DNA of 64,000 nt from Umbelopsis isabellina (taxonomy: Eukaryota > Mucoromycota > Umbelopsidomycetes > Umbelopsidales > Umbelopsidaceae): positions 1,054,001 through 1,118,000 of the forward strand of contig JAEPQZ010000003.1 of the NCBI GenBank assembly GCA_016758905.1. Direction: 5' to 3'. Below, one piece after another: positions 50,036 to 60,950 of the stretch. The notes beneath the pieces were generated by a model, which saw only the letters and a list, made by a program, of their open reading frames with translations, was not told the origin of the DNA and did not search any database. Positions within the stretch are counted from its first letter, which is position 1; each line of letters opens with the position of its first letter. The translations under genes and the position numbers were made by a program.

Positions 50036-51668
50036 TGATTCTGCCTGATAAAGTCAATCAAACACTCGAAGTGCCACCATCAGCATACATCCCTTCAACT
50101 CTACGAGAACAAGTTTTAAATGTAGATGATATCTTGCAAATATGCTCGATTCTATGTTCATTATTACTCATCTTCGGATACATTTTCATTCGCGCCACCG
50201 ACAAGACGCTGGATCGTCTTTCCCTTCGACTATTGGTCTACTCATGTTTCCTCAACATCATTTTTGGCATATGTCAAATATTGCTCAACAACCATGGATT
50301 CGAGGACGCTGAACGTAGTTGCGATGTAGTCATGGCATTTTTCGTGTTCAGTGATATGTGCACAACTTTGCTGTTGACTTGCATTGCCGTTAACCTATGG
50401 ATACACATCGTCTATAAAGCAGTGATTGTGTCGCCTAGAGTGTTGGAAGCAATCTATGTTCTCGGATGTCTAGTGTTCACCGCTTTCATGGCCATAACCC
50501 CGTTCTTTTCGCCAGCCGATGTATACCTTTACAATCCGAGCTTGTCACAGTGCTGGTTCGCTACCAGCGTACCTCCAACGCCGATGGAGATTTTTTGGCA
50601 GCTTTGGCTGTTCCACGTGTGGCAATTGACCGGCGTCATCGCATCTCTCTTTGCTTTCGTCAGTGTAATGGTCGTTTTGCGACGAGAAGAAATAAGCATT
50701 GATGATAATATTGCTTCGGCGCAGGCCACAGTACACCAATGGTCTGGCACCGAAGACAAATCCTCCCCCGCTCTTATAGAACATGATCAACAAACCACTT
50801 TAGATATCGAACATAATCTGGAAATTTCAAAATCTAATCACAAAAAAAGACCTAGTGTTGTATCAAGCCTGTCCAGACGAACGATGGAAAGAGGCAAAAT
50901 AGGCTGCTGTTATATGCTGAAATTTTGGCTGCCAAGGCGAGCCTTTTCAGCACACAGGCAACTTAGGAAGACCGCTATACATGCTTCATTAAGAAACAGT
51001 CGAAATATATCATATGTAGCCAAAACAATCCGACAGGTCATTTGTTATAGCTCTGGTATGTGTGCAAATCAAGTTTACAGCCTACAATTGGGAAAATGGT
51101 ACTGATTGGCATATCTTTTGCTATATAGTTTTAATCATTACCCAAATATTCAATTTTCTAAGTTTTATCGACTTTGCCCTTTACTCTCGATATTTGCCTG
51201 TATATTACATTTTAGGATTCATCTCCACTGGAGCAAAAGGTAAGTTGTGCCAGACAGTGATCAATTGGATGTATGATGCGTTTGATCTAAATACGAGTTC
51301 TAGGTCCATTATTACTGCTGTGTTTTATGATAGATCCAGCTCTGTGGTCTGCCATCAAGTTAATACGTCGTCGACGAAAAGAAAGGAATGCTTTAGGCAT
51401 TGCTCAGCCACCGCCAGCACCTGTAATAACAACACCTGCGGCGCTTCAAAAAGCCAAAGCCGCATCGCCACTATCTTATGACGATGTCGATGTTTCTTTC
51501 ACTATGAAAGATCGAAGCTACAGTGATGTGGAAATGAACAATGATGATATATCTATTATCGCATCAAATGGAGGAACGCAAGAAAGCACGATAAAGTTAG
51601 GCGATGAGCCGGTCACTTCGGCAGAGCAGTTGGTTGAGTGCCCCGGACATAGCTCCAAAAACCTGTGA
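50035..51668 (+). CDS. Seven-transmembrane receptor (cAMP-receptor-like / fungal GPCR)
   Basis: Three exons: join(50035..51055, 51129..51239, 51304..51668), 498 aa. Seven hydrophobic segments: about 32-54, 62-84, 97-125, 130-153, 185-213, then TM6 (VICYSSVLIITQIFNFLSFI, rebuilt across intron 1) and, after intron 2, TM7 (GPLLLLCFMIDPALW). A long basic third intracellular loop (about 215-330) and a Ser/Asp-rich C-tail (about 160 residues) suit G-protein coupling and phosphorylation. The pattern resembles Dictyostelium cAR and fungal nutrient receptors, but ligand and class are not assigned. Confidence 0.78.
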
Positions 51669-52514
51669 CGATGTTGCGGGCAAAACGGGGTTTATACCAT
51701 GCAAATAAAAAAAAGTTTTCTTATCTTCATGTTTTGTTTTCTTCTTTCTTCATAGTAACGCGTTTATTGCTGTTGAAAGGTATGTACTTAAGCAATTATA
51801 TCCTCAATTCCCCGCCCCGCACCCCTACCCCATCCCACCCCACACTACATCCGTTACCCACTGGCCTTCGAACGGGTTCTCTTGAAAAGGAGGCTCTATT
51901 ACGTCTGGCTGGTCTCCCTTTGGAGCGGATAAGATGAAGTAAACTAGGACATTTGACATCCTTTATACAGAAGCTTGTGCGTTGCTGTCGACCTTGAGTT
52001 GACAGTAGTGGTCACTTGTTTTTGTGCCAGGATGTTACATTTCATTCTCTCATTATCTTTATACAAGACTGCATAGCTTTGTCATCAGCATTGACTAACA
52101 TTGCCTTCTTTCTTCAGGTGAACCATGGAATTTGATCTAAGGTTTCTCTTGATAGCAGCAGTAGTAATACGTTAACAAATTCGTTCTTTCGTAAACGCAC
52201 TCGAACATGCCTGTTTGGCTCATGAATAGTGGTGTTTAGTCTGTAACTTATTTGCTGTACATAAATATTTCATAAAAATCTCAAATCCATACAAATTGAA
52301 CGTTTGCGCGATCTTTTGATAGACTATTATAGTCATAATTTGATATTTAGTTTGAGACTTGTGTCTACTGCTTTCGCTTTTACTTATTGTCCTCCTTTGG
52401 CTTAATGCTCTAAATTTGAATGCACGTGACTCCTTTTTTTTTTTACTTCGGCAGGTACTTTTTTACAGGCTATTGCATAGAAACTACTCAATTTCACCTA
52501 AATACAACACCTCA
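51669..52514. other. Intergenic between receptor and NXT1
   Basis: Receptor 3' UTR and NXT1 promoter. A Pro-rich frame near 51800 lacks a credible start and domain. Confidence 0.5.
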
Positions 52515-53278
52515 ATGACAGTATGTAATCATAGACGCAGAAGAACTTATTCAACGAATTACTTTTAACCAGTATCTACAGGACCTCACTTCAGTAATCG
52601 ATGTGTCCGCGCGAGGAGCTGAGCAATTTGTAGATCTATACTACAAACTATACGATTCACAACGAAATGTAAGTCAACCAACGCCGTCGTTGTTTGTCGT
52701 TTGCAAACTGACCAAACGTTATACATGATCCAGTTATTACAACGGTTTTATCGAGAGGATTCAGCTATTTTATGGAACGGTCAGTAATAGCACACAATTT
52801 TTTTTTAACCACTTGTTGCTGCCGCACACTCATGCTATTGCTGTCAATATTTATTAGGCAATGCATTCCCAGGAATTGCGCAATACAATGATTTCCTAAG
52901 TAATCTGCCCAGCACCTCACATGAAGTCCAGAGTTTCGATTGTCACCCGATACCAGGTAATGATTTGATTAATGTGATGGAGCAGTAACATGGCGGGTTT
53001 GATAACTGAACCAACAAACACCATTGTGTTAGCGACCATGAACTCACAAGGCGCATGCGGTATTCTCGTGTCGGTCAGTGGAACATTGAAATATGGTGAT
53101 AGCCCAGTGAAGCGATTGTTCTCGCATGCATTCATGCTGATACCCGATATAGAAAAAAGCGGCACGTTCTATATTCAAAGCGAGAATCTGAGGTAAGATA
53201 GCCTACTGATGTACCAACGTGTCGCATATTGTTAAAGCGATTGAACTGACATTGACGGTTGCAAAAAGATTCGTATAG
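52515..53278 (+). CDS. NXT1: NTF2-related export protein NXT1/p15
   Basis: Partner of the NXF1/Mex67 mRNA exporter at nuclear pores. Six exons: join(52515..52520, 52582..52668, 52734..52779, 52858..52956, 53033..53192, 53269..53278), 135 aa. Exon 1 encodes only Met-Thr and exon 6 only the end of Arg plus Phe-Val-stop. NTF2 fold: SARGAEQFVDLYYKLYD, RFYREDSAILWNGNAFPG, LPSTSHEVQSFDCHPIPG, ILVSVSGTLKYG, FSHAFMLIPD and YIQSENLRFV. The WNGN and DCHP motifs are those of NXT1, not NTF2 itself. Without the two tiny terminal exons both ends would be missed. Confidence 0.88.
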
Positions 53279-54272
53279 TGGTTATTTACAGTCACCATTG
53301 TGGCTCTATGTAGGATTATTAATAAAAGAGGAAATCAAAGCTTAGCATGGTAATGGTGGCCCAGTCGTTTTGCAGATCTATAAGCTAGCCCCCCATCACG
53401 AACTGATAACCATAATAATCAAAAATTTAAATTTTTTAAAGAGATCCAGACAACAACCCAACAAATGTTTATGGCTGCGGTTATCATGTGTGATGAATTA
53501 AGTTTTGTCGCCTGTGAGTCATTCATTTTTTTGCAATAAGCACTTGTTGGTGGGCACGCGTCGCTCGGAAAATGGCGGTCCTACCCTCAAAGGGTCCAAC
53601 CACTTGGAGTTTACCTTATCCGTTCACAGATTATTTATACTGGTTTGCTCACTTCAAAAAATTCATTTAAAGTTTAAAAAATTGATAGTGCGTTCTAGAC
53701 GTTTGGGATTGCAAGGAGGACGGAAGTGTAAAAAGCAGCTTTGCAAAAATTTAGAGTATTGGCTCATTCCAATCAGGGGGGAACCGCATGGAAGGAGAGC
53801 TGATCGATAGCTCTTCATTTGCTTATCCCATTGTGCGTGCCTTAAGGGTTGAAAGTTGGCCGAATGCGCCGTAAATGTAAAACCCTTGCGTGGCGGATAA
53901 ATTTTGGGCCGGATATATTATGATCCCGAATTACCCGGTTGCGGCCAGTCGCACTAAGCGCCGGATTAAAAATCACAATTTTTAGCCTTTCGACTTCATT
54001 AAAATCACTTGAAGTAATGAACATATTACTCAAATGAAGGGTAGAATTAAGGATATATACAGACGTCCTTAACAGATGGTAATGCTGTAACAGCTCAGCT
54101 AGGTCAGTACCTAGACTCGATTTTTATTGACAGGCATCAGTCATTTGTAAGCCAACTATATGTGCGGAAAAACGTGGGTCCATTGAAACATTAAAAAAGA
54201 GATCTATTTTTCGCTTCAACCGCAGCTCTCCCTTTCTGTTTTTTCTTTTCTCTTTATACTAAATCCTTTATC
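53279..54272. other. Intergenic 1.0 kb, possible degenerate repeat
   Basis: Segment 53540-54000 is richer in CG and differs in texture from flanking promoters. It includes ACCCTCAAAGGGT (5-bp arms) and a stretch at 53890-53980 that reads like a noncoding repeat end. No open frame with a domain. The last ~150 bp before 54273 form a pyrimidine-rich leader for the kinase. Confidence 0.4.
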
Positions 54273-56144
54273 ATGGCCGATACTATACCTGCTGCCAACG
54301 GTAGCAATGTACATAATATTTCTGCAAAGTTAAAATCCGTCAACTTTGACACTCCTCCAAAAGTCTTCCAGCAAGACCGGTTAAATCAGAACTTTGAAAC
54401 TATCACACCAGATTACAGTGTACCAGGGAGTCCCAACTTCAGCCCACAACGGGACGACGACAGCAGTACTCCATTCTCATCTAGACCTCCTTCACATGAT
54501 GAATCTGGTGTGTCTACACCTCGACGATCGTACGATCCTTCGCCCAACAATTCCGCTATAACTCCTTATACACCTGCATCATTATCACCCCGTACGAGTG
54601 GCGATGCCAACACCTTAGCCACAAGCGAACCATCAGTATCGCGAGCTTCTTCTGGATCTGGATCAGGTTCAGGTTCTGCAAGCGAACAAGGAAGAACTCC
54701 TTCTGATACTACTAGCAGGAGTGGTAGCGGTAGCGGTATCATCCCACCAGTGCGACCATCCACCCCCTCGCAGTTTATCTTTAAGAAGCCTGAATATGAT
54801 CATCATTATCACCACACACACTTTCATCATGGTGAAAAGAAGGAGGCTATGTTCCATGAACTCAAACGATTTTTCAAAGGCGGGGACAAGAAGAATAAGA
54901 TCAAATCTGATCATAAGAAAAAGTCAAAGAAGCGATCGGTTGCTAAAGAAGACTCCAGCACAGCACTTTCGGTTGCTTCTCGTAACAGTGATCTCAGTTT
55001 TGCCAACGAGTTCAACCGTGATATTGAAGGACGATATGGCAAGTGGGGTAAGTTGTTGATAGAGATAGCAAAAATTATAGTATATTATAGTGGGTTTTAG
55101 GCTTAGCACAGTCTTTTATTAACCCTTCTTTAAAATTTTTTAGGCCGCTTTATCGGTAAGGGAGCTGGAGGCTCAGTCCGACTTATACGACGGAGTACTG
55201 ATGCCAAGACGTTTGCCGTGAAACAATTCCGGAAACGTTTGCCAACGGAAAACGAGAAAGAGTATGTTAAGAAGGTTACTGCAGAATTCTGCATTGGTTC
55301 TACTCTGCATCATGTGAACGTTATTGAAACATTGGATCTGATTCAAGAAGCATCCAACTTTTTCGAAATCATGGAATACGCCCCCAATGATCTATTCAAC
55401 ATTGTTATGAGTGGAAAGATGTCTAGAGAAGAAATCGCCTGTTGCTGGCGTCAGCTTTTGTCTGGTTTTGAATATCTGGAATCTATGGGCATTGCCCATC
55501 GTGACTTAAAACTCGACAATATGGTACTTGATGAACGTGGTATTGTCAAATTGATCGATTTTGGCTGTGCTGTCGTTGTCAAATATCCTTTTGAAGAAAA
55601 GGTTGCTATGAGTAAAGGTAAGGTTTGAGAAGGTTTTACGTTTGTTAGTCATGGTTATGCAATTTTTGAACTCATCCAATTTTTGGTTTCGCTGTTAGGC
55701 ATTTGTGGCTCAGATCCTTACATTGCACCAGAGCAATATACCCAAGATACTTACAACGCCATTACCAGTGATTTATGGTCATGTGGTATCATCTTTATCT
55801 GTATGATGATTAGACGTTTCCCATGGCGCATTCCCCGTCCCAACCACGATCAGTCTTTCAAATCTTTTGCCACCGGCTCAGGAGCTCAACGTCTGTTCAA
55901 ACTTTTACCCAAGGAATCAAGACCTATCATTGAACAGCTGCTGCAAATCGACCCACAAAAGCGGGCTACCTTGCAGGATGTGCTTGCCGATGAATGGGTC
56001 CAATCCATCTCTGTGTGTGACCTAGATCATGTTGGTGAAGGTCATATTCATCATTTACTCTATCAGCCCGGCTCAAACAGCATGGCCAGAGGTAATATTG
56101 AGGTAATCGAGACGGAGAACAAAGAGAACGAACCTCCAAAGTAA
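54273..56144 (+). CDS. Hal4/Sat4-Npr1-family serine/threonine kinase
   Basis: Three exons: join(54273..55047, 55144..55617, 55699..56144), 564 aa. Residues 1-250 are disordered (SGSG repeats, [10 protein letters not shown]) and then basic ([18 protein letters not shown]). Kinase domain about 255-510: glycine loop [12 protein letters not shown]-like FAVKQF, catalytic [13 protein letters not shown], and SDPYIAPE. The [12 protein letters not shown] block and the N-terminal layout match the fungal HAL4/HAL5/NPR1 group that regulates plasma-membrane transporters and ion homeostasis. Which member is not clear. Confidence 0.88.
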
Positions 56145-56625
56145 AGATAATGTGGTGCTAGCTTTAGTTACCAATCACCCCTTCAACTTGACTCTTGTAA
56201 TATAACACGCCGATATATTCAGACATACACCCTTTTTTGTACATTTTCCCCTCCTAATCTGTTTATTGCTTGATTTCCTCTCCACCATTATAACTCCTCA
56301 TACCTTTCCGCCGATATTTAAGATAAAGTAAAAGCGTTTAAAACAATTCATATTCATGTTATCACACGTGGGAGAGAGGAAGGTTTCCAATGCTTCCAAG
56401 CAGTGAAAGTTTAAAAAGAATTTACAGAATACTGTCAAATATTTCATTAATTCTATGTTTTGGGAGTTGTGCCGATTCATGCGTCAGCACCAAAGATAGG
56501 CATTAAACCACTTTTTACAACAAGGCATAGTCTTATAACAACAATTTTATTCCATCACTGACATACAATGAAAATCGACTAAAATTCAACGAAATACAAC
56601 ATCCTGTTCGTGTGCATGTGCTCGT
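56145..56625. other. Convergent 3' flanks of kinase and ArsC-like gene
   Basis: 481 bp, AT-rich, with no coding signal on either strand; presumably two 3' UTRs and terminators. Confidence 0.5.
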
Positions 56626-57009
56626 TTATGCATCAGAAAGACGATCTTTGATGAGTCGCTCAACGGCGTCGGACGTCGGTCTACCAATGACAGCCTTGCC
56701 TTTATCCCAATCAACTACCACTGGACGTTCCAATACGGAGGGATCCTTCTTGACCAAATCAATCAATTGACCGACAGTATCAACCTTGGGCGCGTCAGAG
56801 CGGAGCATGCCTTGGACGGTGCCAAGGTAGTTTGACACTTGACGCAGCTGATCTGGCGTCGGCGGATCGGAAAGGTAGTCAATGACATCGACCTGGTAGG
56901 GAGGGTCAGTGTGAGAGTTGAGTAGTTGCAAAGCTGCTCGAGACTTTGAGCACTTTGGATTATGGAAAATGGATAGAATAGGTCGAGTACGTGGGGGTCT
57001 GAATGACAT
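56626..57009 (-). CDS. ArsC/Spx-family thioredoxin-fold protein (arsenate reductase-like, YfgD type)
   Basis: Single exon, 127 aa, ATG at 57009 (the frame extends upstream only from a TTG). ILSIFHNPKCSKSRAALQLL carries the active-site Cys in the context of bacterial ArsC/YfgD; later DYLSDPPTPDQL and RPVVVDWDKGKAVIGRP match the family core, including the conserved Arg. Enzymes of this fold reduce arsenate with glutathione or glutaredoxin, but YfgD-type members are not well characterised. It is unrelated to the fungal Acr2 arsenate reductase. Confidence 0.82.
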   Translation of the reverse strand: MSFRPPRTRPILSIFHNPKCSKSRAALQLLNSHTDPPYQVDVIDYLSDPPTPDQLRQVSNYLGTVQGMLRSDAPKVDTVGQLIDLVKKDPSVLERPVVVDWDKGKAVIGRPTSDAVERLIKDRLSDA

Positions 57010-57277
57010 GCTGAATGGTGAGACTTGCAAGAAACGCCCAAATATCTAAGGAGCTTTTTCAGTTGAGCACCGCACTGGCGGGGACTGCCTAACGGAGAGG
57101 CGCACGAGCAAAAAAAGTTAAAGAAAATAAAAAAGTTTGGCTTTTTTGGGCCCTGCTTGTTTGAATGGCCATACCATAGCTTGGGAATCTTAACACTTTG
57201 AGATCGACGAGATTCGCTTTGTTATTGCTTTCACTCCAGTATAGCATATTCACGAGCTTCACTGCAAACGTTTGAAT

Positions 57278-58778
57278 ATGACCGCTTTGACGCCGTCTCC
57301 TTCTTACCTTTCGGCGTCGCAGTGTTTGGCTGAAGCAGAAAATGAATTTGCAAAGATAGAATACTCTAAAGATCGAGGCAGGTACTTCATTGCCAGCAAA
57401 GATGTACCTGCTGAGACAGTGGTGTTGAAGGTAGTATAATTTTTGAAAATTGAGCTATCAATTGGGTTTGAGAATGAGAAAATTCTGATGGTGTATTTTC
57501 ATTACCGCCTCGTACCTTATTAGTCTTACCCGTATGCAACAGGCAAGTTGATTTTCTGGGTTCTATTACTGTGGCCGTAGAGCCTGCCATTGACAGCTTG
57601 CGTATATAGCTATTTTTGATACCCAACGAAAGCGAGTATGTGCTAATTGTATGTTTGTGCACCCCACCAAGTCGTTTTCTCTACATTGCAAGCGATGTGA
57701 TCAAGTATACCTTTGCTCTGAACAGTGCCATACAATGTATATTGAGAGCGGATTAGACCACAATGTGGATCATAGTCGATTGTGTCCACATATGCGGAAG
57801 TTAGCCACGTTGAAAGCAGACAAGCATATGAAATCCGTTGCGAAAATGGTTCTATTACTATATTGGGAGAAAGCCAGAGCTGAGCGTGGTGTCAAATGGA
57901 TTCGCAGTCAAGAAGAGTGGTGGAAGATTGGTGACAGGGATATCACCTCTGGACTTGAAGGCTTGAACGTGAACAAAGGAATTGAGCCGGTAGAGTCAAA
58001 TTTCGATATGGTTTTGGCCTTGGAGTCCCATTACGACCATTGGACATCGGACGATCAGCAGGGCTGGAAACGGCTGGGAACGTTTTTGCAAGCAGCTCTA
58101 ACAGAAGCCAATTTATTGAGTACCAATGACACTTACGATTCCATCATGCATATGATATCGCGAGTGGAATCCAATGGTTTCGGGATGTACTGGCTGAAAG
58201 CCAACAAAAAGCGGGATCAAGATCCCTTTGGACGAGGTATGTGTAGGAGTTGTACACATTTCTGATTTCATTGAACTAACGTCCCACATATTCAAGCCAT
58301 GTTTCCGCACGCTGCCTTTTTCAATCACGATTGCAACCGCAATTGCGAAGCTACTCAGTTAGTCGGTGATTTCAAGGTTCCCTCAGAAACCGATGTTGAG
58401 CAAGGTGAAGCTGATTCAGATGTGGCGATGGCAAGTGCTACTGAACAGACCGCCGGTCAGACTGATGGCCAAGATAAGGAGAGCAGTAGACCTCCACCGG
58501 TGGTGATTCCATCTGTATTTGATGCACCCCGAGGAGCGTTTCGAATGATGGTAATGCGCACGCTGCGAGACGTGCAAGCTGAAAAGCCATTGTGCATCTC
58601 ATATATTGATTGGGATCAACCGGTTGCTGCTAGAAGGCGAAAATTGCTAGAAGAGTACTTTTTTGAATGCATGTGCCATCGCTGCGTGGAAGAGAGTCAA
58701 ATTAAGTCAAAAGGTAGCTCGAAAGGTAGCTCAAAGGACAATACCAAGGTGAAGGCAAAGGCTAAACGAAACAAGTAA
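57278..58778 (+). CDS. SET domain protein with MYND zinc finger (SMYD-like methyltransferase)
   Basis: Four exons: join(57278..57430, 57524..57542, 57610..58236, 58297..58778), 426 aa. A split SET domain of SMYD layout: N-terminal RGRYFIASKDVPAETVVL, SYPYAT, then a MYND finger (CANC, CKRC, CSEQC, H..LC) at about 65-110, a helical insert, and the SET core AFFNHDCNRNCEA, LCISYID and post-SET Cys cluster FECMCHRC. It likely methylates a histone or other lysine using SAM. Exon 2 is 19 bp and is followed by a GC-AG intron (57543-57609). An acidic loop sits inside the SET core, and the C-terminus is Lys/Ser-rich. Confidence 0.87.
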
Positions 58779-59102
58779 ATACATAGGACAATGAAATCCG
58801 GATAATACTACATATATCCTAAAAAAGCACAATAATATGAATGGTAGCAGCTTTAAAAGTTCATGTATTTACAGTTATCATTCAATGTGATGTAAAGAGA
58901 AAATAAAATTAGAAAGTGATAAAATGATGTTCAGGTTTCTTTTTAACAACACATGCTGTTGACACTGATACAATTAAAGCAAGAAGAAGAATGATTTAAC
59001 ATTTGTATAAACATAGGATTGAAAAGGTGAGTAGAAAAAAAGATGATGAAATGGGAAGGGGAATATTAGATGTTAAAGAGATTTAACATCTTCAAGAGGT
59101 AT
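58779..59102. other. Convergent 3' flanks of SET gene and CDC20
   Basis: 324 bp, A-rich, no coding signal. Confidence 0.5.
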
Positions 59103-60950
59103 TTATCGAATGCTCATACTACGTCTTTGCTGCGGTTTGTTTTTGCCAACCGAGACCAATTTGTTGCCGTCTTCTTTCTTTGAGATCTTACCTTTATCAA
59201 GGTTCTCAAAAATACGCCAAAACTTTAGATTCTCGTCGGCAGCAGCACTTGCGATCAATTGGCCGTCAGGACTAACAGCCGTGTGGAGGATGCGCGAGTC
59301 ATGCGCAGGAATATCCGCCACTTTCTTCAAAGTCGGGTATTCCCAAACTGACAATTGGTTATTGGGGGCACCATGTGAGGTGACCAGTTCCTTGTACTGA
59401 GTTGACCATAGGATGGATGATACTTGGGAGCCAGTGAAAATACTATGCAGACGAGCGGTGGTGGTGGTATTCCAGAAATGAACATGTTTATCACTGGTTC
59501 CGCCACCGGTAGCCAAAAGATTCAAATTCCAAGGGCACCAGGCCATGGCTTTCACAGCAGCGTTGTGGCTAGCCTTTGTGAATTTGGGCTTGGTGCTTCT
59601 AGCATCCCAAACGTTGACCAAATTGTCATTGCCTCCACTGGCAAGAAGCATGCCATCAGAACGCCATTTGAGGCCGCACACTTCATCAGTATGTCCATGC
59701 AGTTCGGAGACTTTATGTTGAGCTACGCGAACATCGTGATGCCAAATGCTGCCATCGCGTGCACCGGAACTGACGATATGCTTGTCCCATGATAAAACAC
59801 CAACACGGCTCTCGTGACCAGTCATGGAACGAAGCTTTGTGTTGGTTTCGACGTCCCATACTTGAGTGTCACCATCGGAAGTTCCAACGGCAAGGTAAGA
59901 TCCATCGCTTGACCATGAAACCGAAGCAATTGAATTTGTCTCGGATTGATAATTCAAAGCTTTGATTTCACCAATATCTGCATTCCACAAGTAAATTGAT
60001 TTATCCAGAGCAATAGCAATGACATTCAAAGAAGACCAATCAAGCAAGTTGAGATAGAAATCATCCAACATGTAAGGTGCATCTAAAATTTTTTCTGGGG
60101 CGGTTAGGATACGCCGCTTAGAACTGGCCGACGTGCTGGCTTTCATCATTGGATTGAAATATTTGCGTAAATCTTCCTTGTCGCTTGTAGGAGGTTTAGC
60201 TTTGAAAGCAAGAATGCGTTGTCCTGGAATGATACCGCAGGCTTGGGCGACTCTTTCTTTGTACTCTTGAGAGGCGTGATCCAGATAAGGCGTTTTGGCA
60301 TCGTTGCTCAGATTGAATTGCGATGAAGCAAGGTTCATTCCATCACGATTAGGAATAAATCGATCATACTGTATTTTCAATAAAGTAATATTTACATCAA
60401 CTTTTGCTATCCAACAGAACGTCCAGGAGCAAAATCGCATGAGAAAACTTACGTGAGTCTTATCAGACTTGACTTTGCAACTGCGTTTGGTGGTGGTAGG
60501 TGAGTTCTGCAACCAATCTTTTCCAACAATGTCCAAAGAAGAGAACGCGGAATTAGATCGCTTCAGTGTACGACGCGGTTCAGAACTATTGGTTCTGGAT
60601 AACGTGGGCTGGGAACTGCTAGTCGGTTGATTTTCCTTGGTGCTCTTAGTCGCCGAATTAGCCGAACTCGATTTGACGGATTTAAGACGACTAAGAAGAC
60701 TCGTTTGCTTCAGCGTACCAGCAAGTGATTTCGACGACCCACTGTTGAAGGTTTTGGTGTCCAACAGGGTACTGGAAACAGTGTTGGTTTTCGCAGGACT
60801 GAGAGGTAATGCGATGGCCGCCTGGGTTTTAGACACAGGTATAAAAGGCAACAAAGTTTGCTGACTGGTCGACTTGCCGTTCCCTGGAGCACCAGAACGA
60901 GCTACTGCGCTACGTGCCGTCGAGCCTTTACGCGTTGGCGGTGACCCCAT
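59103..60950 (-). CDS. CDC20: APC/C activator CDC20 (WD40)
   Basis: Brings substrates to the anaphase-promoting complex at metaphase. Two exons: complement(join(59103..60368, 60453..60950)), 587 aa, ATG at 60950. The N-terminus has a KEN box (TKENQP) and the C-box YDRFIPNR immediately after the splice. Core: LTAPEKILDAPYMLDDFYLNLLDWSS followed by seven WD repeats, and the C-terminal Ile-Arg (IR) tail that docks on APC3. The ILDAP...LDDFYLNLLDWSSLNV sequence and KEN box favour Cdc20 over Cdh1. The 84-bp intron is in frame and has no stop. Confidence 0.92.
   Translation of the reverse strand: MGSPPTRKGSTARSAVARSGAPGNGKSTSQQTLLPFIPVSKTQAAIALPLSPAKTNTVSSTLLDTKTFNSGSSKSLAGTLKQTSLLSRLKSVKSSSANSATKSTKENQPTSSSQPTLSRTNSSEPRRTLKRSNSAFSSLDIVGKDWLQNSPTTTKRSCKVKSDKTHVSFLMRFCSWTFCWIAKVDVNITLLKIQYDRFIPNRDGMNLASSQFNLSNDAKTPYLDHASQEYKERVAQACGIIPGQRILAFKAKPPTSDKEDLRKYFNPMMKASTSASSKRRILTAPEKILDAPYMLDDFYLNLLDWSSLNVIAIALDKSIYLWNADIGEIKALNYQSETNSIASVSWSSDGSYLAVGTSDGDTQVWDVETNTKLRSMTGHESRVGVLSWDKHIVSSGARDGSIWHHDVRVAQHKVSELHGHTDEVCGLKWRSDGMLLASGGNDNLVNVWDARSTKPKFTKASHNAAVKAMAWCPWNLNLLATGGGTSDKHVHFWNTTTTARLHSIFTGSQVSSILWSTQYKELVTSHGAPNNQLSVWEYPTLKKVADIPAHDSRILHTAVSPDGQLIASAAADENLKFWRIFENLDKGKISKKEDGNKLVSVGKNKPQQRRSMSIR

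Noticed and set aside
51665-51937. 90-codon frame after the receptor stop
   Set aside because: Pro-rich with no credible start; the receptor tail already ends cleanly at 51668.
53505-53810. 101-codon + strand frame, possible transposon protein
   Set aside because: I could not match it to any transposase or other protein pattern; mentioned only as an odd noncoding block.
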